A stretch of 64,000 bases of DNA from Symsagittifera roscoffensis (GCF_963678635.1 NC_087064.1:11332819-11396818); one strand, 5' to 3'; positions 1 through 11,880 are shown, counted from the first letter of the stretch. Notes: generated by a model from the sequence alone, not told the origin. Program-made: numbers and translations.

Positions 1-591
1 ATGTGAAAAACATGCATAGCACATTATTCTCACAACATGCTTTGCTTACTAAAAATTTAAGTTTTCTTCCTAAAAGGTTCCAATGATTTTTCTTCCTCGG
101 CATCACAGAAGCTGTTTGTTTGTGGTACCACAGTAAAAAGGGCAACACTTTCAAAAAAAAGTTCCAAAAAACTAGCGGGTTGGCTTTTCTGGAAATTAAG
201 TCAGTGATTGCTACTGTCACGTCTTCAGCATTATAGATTTTTGTTTTCCTAGCCAAATTTGTTGACCTCTTTGCAAATAATGAAGCTAAAGTAGGCATAT
301 GCTTGCTCATTAATTAGTTACCTTGATCAGCGCTGATATGGTACTATGTTCACAGGTGAACTGATTGTATGATCACTTCTCTGTAATTTTTTAATGTAAT
401 TAAGAGTACATTTTTACTCTATGTACTTGTTGGAAATATTTGAAAGCGATCAAATGTACCCTTGTCAAATTAAAAAAAATTCCGGTACTTTTCATGCAAC
501 TCTTTGTATCCTGTTTCTCTAGAAAGTTTGGCCTTCTATGCAAGATAGACAATTGATGTAATCTGCGAGATGTAAAATAGACGTAAATAGC

Positions 592-789
592 GTGATAGAC
601 ATTTGGCAGCAACTAAACACCTCGGTTAAACTAGGTCAATTTATCAACAAGGCTATGCCGAGAGACCAAATCGCGTTGATATCCTTAAAGATCGGTTTCA
701 CCGAGGATAAGTATTACGAAACAGTCCGTTTTTTACGTGAGATGATTGAGAACGCAGAAATTTTTATAAATTTTTTTGCTGATAGTTGA
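592..789 (+). CDS. Unrecognised open stretch, possible terminal exon
   Basis: The frame is open from about 562 to a TGA at 787-789. It encodes a mixed-composition peptide of about 65 residues, rich in charged and hydrophobic residues, unlike the low-complexity translations around it. There is no ATG at its 5' end (the first usable codon is GTG), so if real it would be an exon rather than a whole gene. I see no strong polypyrimidine-AG acceptor just upstream and recognise no family. An opposing minus-strand ORF at 400-612 follows a fair acceptor near 560 and is an alternative reading. Confidence 0.15.
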   Translation: MIDIWQQLNTSVKLGQFINKAMPRDQIALISLKIGFTEDKYYETVRFLREMIENAEIFINFFADS

Positions 790-1264
790 CAAGCATCTGT
801 TAAAATTTTTACGCTATCAAATGAATCCAGTCGAACCTGACGACTAGAGTAACTTCTTAACTAATAGCATTAAACAGTAATGAAGAGCGATTTTCATCTT
901 TTTGTTCACGTCGAAAACTATTCTTTACTGCTTTCATAGTTTTTATTGTTTACGTCGTCGTCGTCTTTGGTGGGAGAAGAGCTTGTTTTTTTTTGGTTTT
1001 TTTTCTATCGGATTGCTTTGTATTGTGTTTGAGAACTGTCAATCGAGTACTGGAAAAAAATTTAGATTTTAGAATTCTTCGCTTTCTGAGTTGTCGCACT
1101 GGATGCGGCAAAAGAAGGAAAAGCTGAGCTGCTTCACTCTAAGGCTAGCGGAAACTGGTATGGGATAAGTGTTTGACACTGAGATGGGATCTTGATTCAA
1201 TTCATTCAAAATTTTTTGTTTCCTTCGCTGTGTATCATATAAAACGATTTGATTTTTAGTGTAT

Positions 1265-1989
1265 CGGCTTTTCTCGAATAACAACAATTTACCAGAGTCC
1301 AAAAGCAAGGATTGTAATCTGAAAGTTTGATTGTTTCCCTTTCCATTGTAGTATCTTGCAACAGATCTTGAACAGCTTCCGATAATTTAAGAAAGTCACA
1401 GTGGTTTTTTCAGTACTTGTTGTTTCTGCTTTGGAAATAAATTGCGACGGAAATTTTTCAGATTTCTCATCTAATATCGAATTTATATCACAAGAGCTTT
1501 CAATTGGACTTAACTAGCCAAAAGTTTTGTTTCTCTTGAATGTCAACATTAGGGTCAAAAATTTTCTCAAATAAAACATGTTCTCAACGAGTAATTAACT
1601 TGAACAATTTGAAATAAGGAAATCGGGTAATAAAAACTGTTATTTATTAGAAAACTCGGTATAAACTTACTTCCTCGAATCGGCTTTTCTCGAATAACAA
1701 CAATTTGCCAGAGTCCAAAAGCAAGGATTGTAATCTGAAAGTTTGATTTTTTCCCTTTCCATTGTAGTATCTTGCAACAGATCTTGAACAGCCTCCGATA
1801 CTTTAAGAAAGTCACAGTGGTTTTTTCTGTACTTGTTGTTTCTGCTTTGGAAAAAATTTGCGACAGAAATTTTTCAGATTTCTCATCTAATATCAAATTT
1901 ATGTCACAAGAGCTTTCAATTGGGCTTAACTAGCCAAAAGTTTTTGTTTCTCTTGAATGTCAACATTAGGGTCAAAAATTTTCTCAAAT
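1265..1989. repeat. Tandem duplication, about 416-base offset
   Basis: The block at 1,265-1,571 recurs at 1,681-1,989 with only scattered differences (for example AATAAATTGCGACGG against AAAAAATTTGCGACAG). On the minus strand both copies read through the same frames. In copy A the frames lead to a stop-ended 79-codon ORF at 1,069-1,308. The joining segment between the copies is the dispersed 106-base repeat described separately. Confidence 0.85.
1575..1680 (-). repeat. Dispersed repeat with a minus-strand splice donor, copy 1
   Basis: About 106 bases that recur near 3,276-3,382. On the minus strand each copy has a textbook donor (GAA followed by GTAAGTTT; here GT lies at 1,670-1,669), then the same intron-like sequence containing TTTATACCGAGTTTTC. 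The copies differ at a handful of positions. The conserved donor and intron start suggest exons of a duplicated minus-strand gene or a transcribed repeat. The product is not recognised. Confidence 0.6.
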
Positions 1990-2457
1990 GTTTTTCTTAC
2001 TCCCGATAGTTTTTGTGTTAGCTGGAACATGGCCAACTAAAATATTAGGAACCTATCTCGAGAGTTTTTACTTAAGTTTGAATCAGTTGTTTTGAGAAAT
2101 GATTCACAATTCTGGCACAAAATCAAAGGTTTCTATTCAGAAATTTGTCTCTTTTCTTTATAGAGGACGGTGATGGCTGCTTTTGAAATGGGAAGAAAAA
2201 ATGATTGGAATTAATGAAAACAGTATTGATGAGTATTGAAGATATTCTGAAGTTTTGAGATCGAATTCTGTCAACAAACGGTCAAAAACATCTTTGATTG
2301 ATATTTGATGTGCGTGACGGAGGAACTTCATCAGTTGTCTGTCTAATTGCTCAGTTTATTGAGTATCTCGAGGAATTTTGAATATGGCCAGGTGAGTTGT
2401 TTTCAAGTCTATTCTATTTTATTGTTGATTTTTTAAAACATTCTTTATTTGACTTAC

Positions 2458-2694
2458 TCTGTAGAAATATTTTTGATTTAGCCTGCTGTAGTTTCTTCAA
2501 ATAAATTGTTTTAGTTAAAATTTTTTCAGAAGTAACATCAAAGACAATTAAGCACACTATAAACAAGAAATTTTTATCATTGACAAAGTTAGACAATTGT
2601 TTAAAATCAATGGCAATTTTGTTTTGAGGAGCAACAGGGAGTTGTTGAGTTAACCGCGAAGACAAAAAACAATTTTTGTCGGATCCTGATGGCC
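2458..2694 (-). CDS. Candidate internal exon, unknown gene
   Basis: A 237-base open stretch on the minus strand. It is bounded by an acceptor (TTCGTTTCAG just above 2,694) and a strong donor (GTAAGTC at 2,457-2,451). The length is a multiple of three, so the exon is phase-symmetric. The translation begins GPSGSDKNCFLSS, has a hydrophobic middle (FLFIVCLIVFDV) and ends in a Lys-rich tail. No family is recognised. An ORF starting at the ATG at 2,725 would read through the acceptor; the splice sites argue that this ATG is intronic. Confidence 0.35.
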
Positions 2695-3275
2695 CTGAAA
2701 CGAACATCAAAACTAAAAATTTCATTAAAAAGATCTTGTTAATTTTCCTAGTTTGTCTTTTCTCAACAAAAAAAACGAACTGTACTGCGCAGTATTGAAA
2801 ACTAATGTCACAACAAAAGTCTCTAATTTAAAAATATGTAAAAAATCAGATTTGTGTGAAGAAAACAACTTCTTCAGACGGAAGGGAAATTTAATTATCA
2901 AACCCTCACAACCTAAACCGTCCAATGCCATAAAGTCCAGTCAATTTCTTCCATCCTTGTTTTTGATTTATTAGAAGGCTTTATTTGCTTGTTTGAATCA
3001 AGTGTGACAGTTACATCTGCATACCAAAAGCTTTTTGTCTCTCCGGCCGATTAGTGTTTGGCTTCACTGTTATAGCTTCCTATGCCTTTGAATGTCATAT
3101 GTTTCCAATTTTTTTTTCATTGTTTCCCCTGTGAATTTATCTTCTAATTTTTTTGGTATTTTTTCACCTGTTGAGCTATCAGTTTGCGTAATTTTTTTGA
3201 AACAACTTTTTTTGTTTTAAACACAACATGTTTAATGTTTGAAACAATTTTTATAAAGAATTCAATGTTTTAAAC

Positions 3276-3382
3276 ACAACATGCTCTCAACGAGTAATTA
3301 ACTTGAACATTTTGAAATAAGGAAATCGGGTTATAAAAACTGTAATTTAATAGAAAACTCGGTATAAACTTACTTCTTCGAA
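3276..3382 (-). repeat. Dispersed repeat with a minus-strand splice donor, copy 2
   Basis: Second copy of the 106-base repeat at 1,575-1,680. The minus-strand donor GTAAGT lies at 3,373-3,368, immediately after the candidate exon 3,374-3,568. The sequence downstream of the donor is the same intron-like stretch as in copy 1. Confidence 0.6.
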
Positions 3383-3568
3383 TTGAGCCAGTAAGCGAAT
3401 TGACTGCTCGCTCAAATAAAAAACTCAAGTGTGATTTGTTATGGCTACTGTCGTTCATAAATTTTAATGCAGAGTGAGCAGGAGCTCCAGTTTTGGGTGA
3501 AACCAAATGTATCCTGTCGAAATTTTCAGCTTTGACCAATTGTTTCAGCTCAACTGGAAGCTGAGAAG
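3374..3568 (-). CDS. Candidate internal exon, unknown gene
   Basis: A 195-base minus-strand open stretch between an AG acceptor (AATCAACAG-like, just above 3,568) and the donor GTAAGT at 3,373-3,368. The reading enters with two bases and leaves with one, so it is a phase-1 symmetric exon. The peptide has ordinary amino-acid usage (for example VELKQLVKAENFDRIHLV) and no low-complexity run. An alternative acceptor lies 8-15 bases further in. No family is recognised. It could belong to the same transcript as 2,458-2,694, but that is unproven. Confidence 0.35.
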
Positions 3569-4399
3569 CTGTTGATCATGCCAAAACGATTTTTCTTTTC
3601 TGTCCAACCTGAGGTTTGCGCGCTTCCAGTTTGAGGTTTAACATCAGAATTGACTTTCAAAAGTCCTGAGGGCTAGACGTCGTGCAGTTGGAAGAAGTCA
3701 AGGATGTGAAGAAGTAAATTATGGATTTTGATGAGGTTCATTGCAATTTTCTCGAACTTTTAGAAGAGAGGTTCACCTGGACTATCTAATATGCGTATCC
3801 ACTTTAGAGTAATTTAAAATCTTGAAGACAATGTTGTTTAAATCATAAAAATATTCAATTTGAAACAAATTGCAACATTTTTTGGATTCCTTTCAGATTG
3901 AGTGGTTTATGAATTAATGCAAATGGAAGGAAAAAAAGTTTTTTTTTGCAAACAAATTTTTCTTTACCGAAAACATTTTCAATTTTTGAGCAGCCAAAAA
4001 CATCGAAGTTGGCTTCGGGTAGCTTCAAATACACTGCTGTTAGAAATGATTTTTGTGTGTTTTCACCCAAAAATGGCAGTTCGATTTGCTCAAACGAATG
4101 ATTTTAAAAAATTTCAATCCAATAAAACAAAGGGTTTTCACCTTGGTCTCAACGTCGGCCGTGCTGAAAACCTGATACACAGTTGCACGTTTTGTTTTTA
4201 TTATTTGATAAATCGTTCAAGGAAACTATCGATAGAAATTGAATTCTATCCGAATTGCTACTCTATGATGAAAAAATTCAAGCAGTTTTCTAATCTATCT
4301 TTGTCTAAAACACTGGGACATTCAAGAAACATGTTTTTAGTTTTTTTTCGCTGAGCTAAAAACAGTTTTCTGAACAGTCCGACAACTTTGGTTTAAATG

Positions 4400-5387
4400 C
4401 TTTAAGAAATATACAAAATGCAATACCAGCCACATGATTTATGTAACTATTTTTAGTTTGACAAGGAAAAACAATTGAGTGCCAAATTTTTGTCATGTGA
4501 CTAATTGTCCGATTTTTTAACGAAATCCAAATAATTTTTTAACAATTAAAAAATCTTTGAAATATAATGAAATCCTGACTGACTTATCTGGATTTTGAAT
4601 TGTGATTTTGTGTAAATTTTTAGAAGTTAGTTTAAAACTGAAGAATAAAATCATTTATTACTATTTCACAATAAAAAGGTGAAACGGAAAAACGTCAAAT
4701 CAATATTAAATTTCTCTCCAAAAAACATCAACAACAAAACATATCTACCTTAAGTTCTGATTATGCACTTATCAAACGTCCATAACTTTAGGAAAAGCTG
4801 CGGAAGGGGGTTTTCATTAATCAAACGTTCATGTCTGCTTTTCATTTTTATTTGAAAAGGTAGTCAACCTTATAACCGGCTAAATTGACGTCGTTGAAGC
4901 AGCAGGTTTTTACTCTTCTATCAATTCGTTTCTGCTCCCAACAGCAGGAAATATTTAGCCGATGTTATTAAGTGTTGACATTTTTTTAAAGCAATGTTGC
5001 AGAGAGCAATGAAATGAGTAAAATCCGTTTGATTGTAGTAAAAACTAGCAACTCGAGATCGGTAGTGATAAATAAGTGAGAGCTAGCTAAATGTTTTTGT
5101 AAATAAATGTATGAAAGTTTAAAAAATCATTTTCTTTTGTTGTTACCGAAACAATGGAAAATGCAAACAATATTATAGCTTTTTTGATCACAAGCAAACT
5201 TTTTATTTTCAATTATTATAATTATTTTTAATCCTCAATTAAACCCGACCATTACTCTGATTTGAGGTGGATTTCTAAAGCCAATCTTTAGAAGTTGATA
5301 AATTACGATGTTTTTAATAAATAAAAAATTTCATGTTATTATAACGAGGGTTGCTTTCGTTTCAACAAATCCATGTATCTAGCTTGT
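4400..5387. other. Non-coding AT-rich stretch
   Basis: No ORF with ordinary composition and no repeat of note. On the minus strand an ATTAAA near 5,312 lies about 75 bases downstream of the stop of the candidate terminal exon 5,388-5,534 and could be its poly(A) signal. Confidence 0.5.
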
Positions 5388-5534
5388 TTAACTCGGGTGG
5401 TTTGTCGCAATTTTAGTAAATTTGAAACTCTTCACTGGTTCAGAAAATTCTTTGAACACATTCAATTTCACCGCATTCAGTTTTTTATTCAAAACTTCGA
5501 AATAGCAAATAGCCAAACCCTTTGATTGTAGTTG
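5388..5534 (-). CDS. Candidate terminal exon, unknown gene
   Basis: On the minus strand a long pyrimidine tract followed by TTTCACAG forms a strong acceptor just above 5,534. It opens a 48-codon reading frame that closes with TAA at 5,390-5,388. The peptide starts QLQSKGLAICYFEVLNKK and is basic toward its end. An ATTAAA about 75 bases further along fits a poly(A) signal. It may end the gene represented by candidate exons 8,173-8,350 and 9,141-9,314, but the phases do not join directly, so at least one exon would be missing between them. Confidence 0.35.
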   Translation of the reverse strand, partial: QLQSKGLAICYFEVLNKKLNAVKLNVFKEFSEPVKSFKFTKIATNHPS

Positions 5535-8172
5535 CTGTGAAATGTAATGAAAAAAAGCAAAAAAAAAATGCGGAAACAAGCGTTGCACAATATATACCAC
5601 ATACACAATAGTCTTTTAACTTGCAACTTTAACTGAACGCAATTTGGTTGAATTTTTTTATTCATATGCATTTGATAAGATGTTTGTTTCGCGTCGTAGG
5701 ATACAGTAAATAATTTTAAAAAAGATAAATGATGGAGAACAAATTAGATATTTTAGGAAGACGCTGCAATACAAAACTACTTACACAGGGAAAATTGATT
5801 ACCTTACTAATTTTTTTTATTTTTTGTTAATGGACGTTCTAATGATGAAAACTTTTTAATGGCCATTTTCTTGCATTTGTTAGAAAAAAAGTTTTTCATC
5901 TGATGCATTGGCTTATACACATCACATCAAGATACACAATAAATATGAACAATTTTACAATAATCTTCACAAATCGAATAGAAGCTAAGTCGAAGTACGT
6001 GAAGTAATGTAATTGAGTTATCTAACAAATCAAGGAGTGTTTAAGGAATCAGATTAACCCAGTTCAGTTCAGATTGATTTTGCAACGTTGACAAATTTAA
6101 CACAAACAATTTGATATACATACGTTTGATGTCATTCTTATGGCTGAAACTCCGTAACAGAAGTTCGCTGCATTGAGCTTTTGACTGTTAAAGGGAAATT
6201 AAGCAGATTGAACCTCCGTTAGTTTCACCGCATCACCCCTCGATTGATGCACCAGGTTGCTCAAACCCAAAGCGCACCTCTGTGGCTACAATGAGCAACC
6301 TCATGGAAAACTAGACCCATTTCCTATGTCCAGCATCAAAAAAATCTAACGCTCATACTCTTAGAAAAAAATGCAGGAGTACTTGGTTCCTCATTAACTT
6401 TAAAGTTGAGATCGATTTTTCGTTCATGAATGCTTTTTATTGGTCTCAGTGTGTACGAATATATTGTAGATTAAAAATATCTGTCTGTTAACATTATAAC
6501 TGCCAAACATATAGGAAAAGAAAAAAAACATAGCATATTAAACCATTTCATTTTGTAAATCATGGTTTGACGAATGAAAACAGTCTATCAAATTTTAAAA
6601 AACATCTAAGACCTTTAATGACAAACGTTTTTCTTCCGAAAACAAATTCTGATTTTTTAATTTAAAATTTGTGTTCTTCTTTGTATAAATCTAAAAGTGG
6701 CAATTTATGGCAAATTGCCGATTTTAGAGTCTGATTTATCATGTAGGTTTAATTGGTTGTTTGAAATTTTTATCCAATATCTTTATAAAGATCTTAAAAA
6801 GCGATTTTTAATGCAAAATTTTTCCAATAATTTTTTAAATATTCATAATTTTTTTAAATGGTATATCGACCAATCAGTTTAAATGATAAGTTTTGATTAA
6901 AATTAGTTTTTTTTCGTTATTACTAATTTCTTAAAAATAAAAAAAATCTGAAAAATATGACAAATTTTGCAAACATATGTTTGCCTTATCTTCCTACTCC
7001 TTAGTTAACATCAAGGAAAAAAAAATTTTGGTTTTTGAGCTTTTTATAACTTCTGCTTTGATAACTGATCTTTCTTTGCGCTTCACCAATTTTCTTTTTC
7101 GACTAAATTGAACAAATAATATGCGTATAGCCTTTGATTTTTCTTTGATTTTTTAATTATTTTTCTACAGTCTCGATAAAAAAGCTGACTCCTTTCAGCT
7201 CCCTTGAACCAAAAAACCCAATTTTGTGAACGAAACAAAAATGATTAATTTTTTCAAGTTGTATATTCAGTTTGCAAAGTCATGAAATTTGGATCTGTAA
7301 AAACTTTCCATGACAAGATGTCAACAAAGCAATGAGTGTCTGAACACTGGAAAGGCAATAAAAAACATACATTTATCTGGTTTCGGCGAATTTTTATTTT
7401 GTTAAATTGTTTTTTGATTTTTTAACCAGAAAATGATATTAAAATGAACCAATTGCCTGCTTTGACATCATTGTATTGTATAAGCAAGCAATGAGTTCAT
7501 TGTAAGAACCGTTTTTGGTTAAAAAATGTCAAAAAAACTATTTAAATACAAAAAAAAACACTCTTTTTTTCTACTTTGGAAATGAAAGACGCGTGAAACT
7601 GATTATAAAACAAAAAAACTGAATTCAATTTTGTCAACTTGGAACTCTGAATTGTCCTTTTCACTTGATATATATAAATTCCTTATCAAAATTTGATAAG
7701 TGATTGTCATTGACTAGGAAGGCTCAGCCAAAACTGTTCCAGCTGGAACCAAAAGACAGGTTTTTGAATTTACTTCGAGTTTGACTTAAAAAACGGTTTA
7801 AATTCAAAGTTGCGCGAAAAGCAAAGACCATTTTCTCTGAAACTGATAGACCAAATTTTTCTCTGCACAGACGGTTATTTGTTTAGCACATTTCAAAATA
7901 ATTTAAGTGCAACTTTTCTCAATTGACTAAGTCAAGTGAGAGCAAGCAATCAATTAAGAGCGTGACAAACACTTTGTTATTATCGAGGCCATGAGTGTCC
8001 ATTCTCTGCTAAAAACTTTACAAAAAGAAAACTGTTTTCTTACTTACGGTAATTTTCAGCTTGTTTGTGATGAATATCAGTTCAATTTTCATCCGCTCAA
8101 AAACTGGCTCACTCTTCCACCAGCAATTTATTATATTTCCATTAAGATATCTGCCTCTTTTGATTCATTTAC
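5535..8172. other. Non-coding AT-rich stretch
   Basis: Only short low-complexity ORFs, oligo-A/T runs and no clear repeat. I see nothing functional here. A 111-codon plus-strand ORF beginning at 7,991 overlaps a better-supported minus-strand exon and is not called. Confidence 0.5.
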
Positions 8173-8350
8173 TGCAAGTGCTGCCATTGATGCTGATCTC
8201 CAAGATGCGCAAGCTGTCGATAGACACAAAATCATAAGCATTATTTTTTACGAAAAAATCTGCTTCTTTTGGGTCCATCAGTGGCACGTGATCAGCGGAA
8301 ACAGAACAATCAATAAAATTAATTAATTGATTTTTTGCTGTTTCGTGACA
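8173..8350 (-). CDS. Candidate internal exon, unknown gene
   Basis: The minus strand shows a polypyrimidine-rich acceptor ending TTTTTGTCAG above 8,350 and a usable donor GTAAAT at 8,172-8,167. The 178 bases between them read open (phase 0 in, phase 1 out). The peptide begins CHETAKNQLINFIDCSV and ends in a Cys, with three cysteines and mixed charge. It looks more protein-like than the overlapping plus-strand ORF. No domain is recognised. Confidence 0.4.
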
Positions 8351-9140
8351 CTGACAAAAATCAAATTCAAAAACTCTTAATCGCGCGTGTGTCATACTGA
8401 CCTAGAAAAGTTCAGTTCAACGCTGACTTAGGCTGAGTAGCATGTGGAGCAAAAAATGCTTCCGCTAAAAATCGAACTCAAGGAGCGGATCGAAGTTTAT
8501 GCAAACTACAGATAAAAAGGTTGATGAAATTAGAATTAGAAGATGAAGATTTTTTGAATTGCTCGAAAAAATGAAACCTCTGAAATTTCTGCATCCTATG
8601 AAAGCGGCCGGGTTTTGCCACAAGTCATTCAGGTTTTGCTAAATTTGAGAATTTTCTCTAATCCGTGGATTATCTCAGAGTGATTTGCTCTTTCGTGTTC
8701 GAGAATCTAAAAATTACAAAAAAGTTTGAAAACACGACGATCGTAAATACTTCGAGTTTTGCTGCGTATATTGTGAAACCTAATTTCGATTCAGTGAAAA
8801 GAAAATCATCAACATAAGGCGATGTGGACTTTAATTAACAAAAAAAACGAACCCATCAGCTGCGCCAACTCATTCTGATAAAGACAGAGTTAAAAACACA
8901 CACAAAGACCAAGGTAACTTTAGTTTGCCTAATTAGAATTTTGCTTCAATTGGAAAAATTGTAAAACTCAACAATATACAGGTAAATGTGTGAAGTACAG
9001 AATTGGAAAATTGTTGTATACATATCAATGAAAACAAAGAAACCAAGATAACTGATCCAAAACTAAATAATCGAGATGGAATTCGAAGGCTATGTACTTG
9101 ATTAGAACATAGACTGCAATGAATCTCCATTTACTTACAC
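8351..9140. other. Intron-like stretch between candidate exons
   Basis: No convincing coding segment. A short acceptor-like TCTTTATCAG lies near 8,880 on the minus strand, but the frame after it does not lead to a donor. Confidence 0.4.
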
Positions 9141-9314
9141 CTGATTTGCTAATCAGCTGCAATAAATGAGAGTCAAGCGCATTCTTATAAGCAACAGTTT
9201 TCTCAGTCTCTAGAAATTCAACAATTGTTGAACAAAGAAAACACATCAACACGTTAGATTTGCAAGATAAATTCTCAAATTGAGCCAAAAAACAAATTTG
9301 AACGTTGCAATTAT
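9141..9314 (-). CDS. Candidate Cys-rich exon, weakly saposin B-like
   Basis: A 174-base minus-strand exon between an acceptor (TTTTTTTCAATTTTGCAG above 9,314) and a donor (CAG then GTGTAAGT at 9,141-9,134). It is phase-1 symmetric. The peptide has five Cys. Its second half carries a CFLC pair followed by an amphipathic helix-like run (IVEFLETEKTVAYKNALD). That resembles the first half of a saposin B fold, where a CxxC starts helix 1, but the third Cys is not in this exon and no matching second half was found. Saposin identity is inference only. Confidence 0.4.
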
Positions 9315-11145
9315 CTGCAAAATTGAAAAAAAAAGAAGAAAAAATTGAAAACGAAAACCTCGAAGCAAGAAAATAAAACATCGAAAACGGAATTTGAAAA
9401 GGGAACATGGATGGTAACATAATGAAAAAGCTTTCTTCCAAGAAGAAATAAAAAGTTTATGAAACTACGTGATCATAACTTCTAGAACTTTGGCTTTCAA
9501 CACATTTGACTTACATTTCAAAGTGCAAACCAACCAGTGCGATGAGCGTTATAACGAGCACCGACAAAAAATGCGTATAGTAGAATTGAACTGTTGATTA
9601 TCACTTCTGGAAGGAACCATGGAAATGATCAAAGAGTTCCTGAATATCTCAGTTTCATTGACTCGCGCAATTTTTGGTCACTTCCTGCAAAAGTTAGTGG
9701 AGAATTTATCAGCGGAAAATATTCCTTTTTGAAGGAAAATTTTAAAACAAGACGGTAGAGCTGTTTTGAAAGGGGAAACAAGCAAGAAGTGGAAACATTT
9801 CAGAAGCTGAGCTTGAAGTTGCAATGAAATTATAAAAGGATTTCAAATGTCAGAAGATGGCGACCTTTTGACCATCATAGTGTATGTAATTCCAGTAAGA
9901 TACATTTCTCCTTGCTTGCGTTTCTGAAGAGTTATAGGAAAACAAGTCACGAAATGTGTGCTCTAGACTGTGCGAATTGATCTAGTGCGTCGATTAACTG
10001 ATCTAAAGCTAGACACCTGAACATAACTGCAAGGTGTTTTATAGTCACTTTTTCAAAGCTAAAAACAAGAAAAGCACCGACCTCGATAAGAGTCAACCTA
10101 ACTTTATAGTTTGATGATTTAAGCAAATGTTTTTTTTGGGAGTGACATGCACACCAAAAATTAACAATATGTAATTTTGAGCTGATGGTACAACTAGACG
10201 AGACGATTGTGAGACAGCTCCTTAATAAATTGAAGACCCTTTGATTGGATTTAAAAATGATCTGGAGGAAACAGCTCATCCTAGATGAAAAGTGCCGCAT
10301 GATTGGCTGAAATCCGAAAAAAAACGTCTTTTTTAGGCTGATACGAAATCTAGAAAACTCAAGAGGTTTGTTCAATTGGTATGACCATAAGGTCACGTTA
10401 GACCTTGCATGGTTAGTCAAACAATACAATTATTTTCAAAATTTTGAGATTGTAACTCATAAGCAAGGCTGAAACTAGAAGTTTAAACGTGCAAAGTGTT
10501 CAAAACTTTCAAAAAAAAACACGGTTAGAACCATACATCACTCTTAAGTCGACAGCACGACTGAAATAATTTTGAGGAAAATTACATTACACGAAGTTCT
10601 AAAAAAGTTGTAGGTGAAATTGACAGCGTTCTTTTCAAGGATATTACCAACAATTATATGTTATAGCGTTATTGCAATAGTTAATTTTCACTTGTAAATA
10701 TTTCACTGTAATAACGTGAAAGCAGAATTGTATCGTCATGCTTTGTTTTCTCATACAGACAATTTCATTCTGCGTATCAAAAACTAAGATTTCTTATGCC
10801 AAAAAATTACATTGAATTTGACTTACCAATACCAAAAAAAAAACATTTTTTCTATGGCTAAAAAATTGTTGTTTTAAATTTCAAGAACAACCTTAGAACC
10901 AAGTTTGTATCCCTGAAACCCACATGTTTTTTTCCACTTTTTTTTGTTAAACATTTTTGGTGTTTGTCTCAGATTTTTCTTGAGAGTAGTTTGTCTCTTT
11001 TGAAAAAATGTTTGTCGATGGAGTTTTCAGTTTTTTTTCTAATTTTTTCCAGAAGCAAAAATTAGTTTACTGAGTCTTCATTCTCTGAGAACTTTCAGCC
11101 GATGATTTTTATGTATTAACAAATATTCACTTTGTGAAATAACTT
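9315..11145. other. Mostly non-coding stretch
   Basis: A minus-strand segment at 9,515-9,590 has a donor (GTAAGT) and one frame encoding a hydrophobic run (LSVLVITLIALVGL) that could be a signal or membrane segment. Its phase does not join the exon at 9,141-9,314. The 160-codon minus ORF at 9,947-10,429 contains acceptor-like sites but no consistent exon. Nothing else is supported. Confidence 0.35.
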
Positions 11146-11718
11146 TTGTTGTTATTTCAATTTATTAGAAAAAAAATTTTGCTGTTGATTTTTTTGATTT
11201 TGTTTTTTTTTGTTTACAAAATTTTGTTCATGGTTGCCAATCTTGTTGCTGAAATTGTTTATAAGGTTCGATTTTGTAGGTCCCAACTGCTTTTCAGGTC
11301 ATATTTAGTCGCCTGGTCTTCAAGTAAACATGATGTATCAACCACAAAAAACGCAAAAAACGCAGGTTCAATCTCATTTTTAATTCACCATCCATCAATG
11401 ATCATCATTAATTGGATTGGCAATCATATAACGTTGACAGCGGACATGTCTCGCCCATCCTTTAAAACTGAAAACATCCAAATTGCACCTGAGTTATCAA
11501 CTCTGCAAAAAAGGACTTCTACAAAAAAAATTTTATCACCTTTTGACGACAACCGCCACATCTGTGACGGCGGCCAGAAAAATTATTATATAGGCCACAA
11601 AATCATCAGGGTTCAGACAGCGAATGACAAGAATGATATTGATGACATTGCCACCGCTGCAGATTCGGACAAAACCGTATGCCCATTTTTTGAAGATCGT
11701 CAACAGCCTGTGATGTAA
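11146..11718 (+). CDS. Unrecognised ORF overlapping a dispersed repeat
   Basis: A 190-codon open frame. The first 45 residues are hydrophobic and come from T-rich DNA. From about 11,330 the composition becomes ordinary and ends in an acidic tail with EDRQQP. The last part (11,640-11,718) and the sequence beyond its stop, to about 11,880, resemble minus-strand sequence at 21.4-21.75 kb and 28.28-28.65 kb, so the 3' end belongs to a dispersed family. There is no ATG in good context. It could be an exon or repeat-encoded. Confidence 0.25.
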   Translation: MLLFQFIRKKILLLIFLILFFFVYKILFMVANLVAEIVYKVRFCRSQLLFRSYLVAWSSSKHDVSTTKNAKNAGSISFLIHHPSMIIINWIGNHITLTADMSRPSFKTENIQIAPELSTLQKRTSTKKILSPFDDNRHICDGGQKNYYIGHKIIRVQTANDKNDIDDIATAADSDKTVCPFFEDRQQPVM

Positions 11719-11880
11719 TTTTTTAATCAGTTTTCTGGATGAGATTTTGCAAGGTTCGCAAAATTACAGAACGTGGCTCGGAACCAATCGCAAATCGATA
11801 ATGACTGCCCAAGATATGCGGATAAAAGGCCGATCTGAAGGCCAAAACTTCTGAAGAGGACGATTCGTCATTCTTCTTTA
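11640..11880 (+). repeat. Dispersed repeat family member
   Basis: Shares blocks with the reverse complement of 21,400-21,750 and 28,280-28,650. The clearest are AAGATCGTCAACAGCC, the TCGGACA..CCGT stretch, and GCCGATCTGAAGGCCAAAAC (GCCGATCTGGCGGCCAAAAC in the other copies). Similarity is patchy, so this is an old copy. The family identity is unknown. Confidence 0.55.

Noticed and set aside
2414-2725. 103-codon minus ORF as a small secreted protein starting MKFLVLMF
   Set aside because: A splice acceptor lies inside the supposed signal peptide, so the start is more likely intronic sequence.
3902-4354. 150-codon plus-strand ORF and the opposing 71-codon minus ORF at 3,855-4,070
   Set aside because: Both are open mainly because of local composition; no splice sites, start context or recognisable motif decide between them.
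7991-8326. 111-codon plus-strand ORF
   Set aside because: It overlaps a minus-strand segment with a strong acceptor and a donor and better composition; no support on plus.
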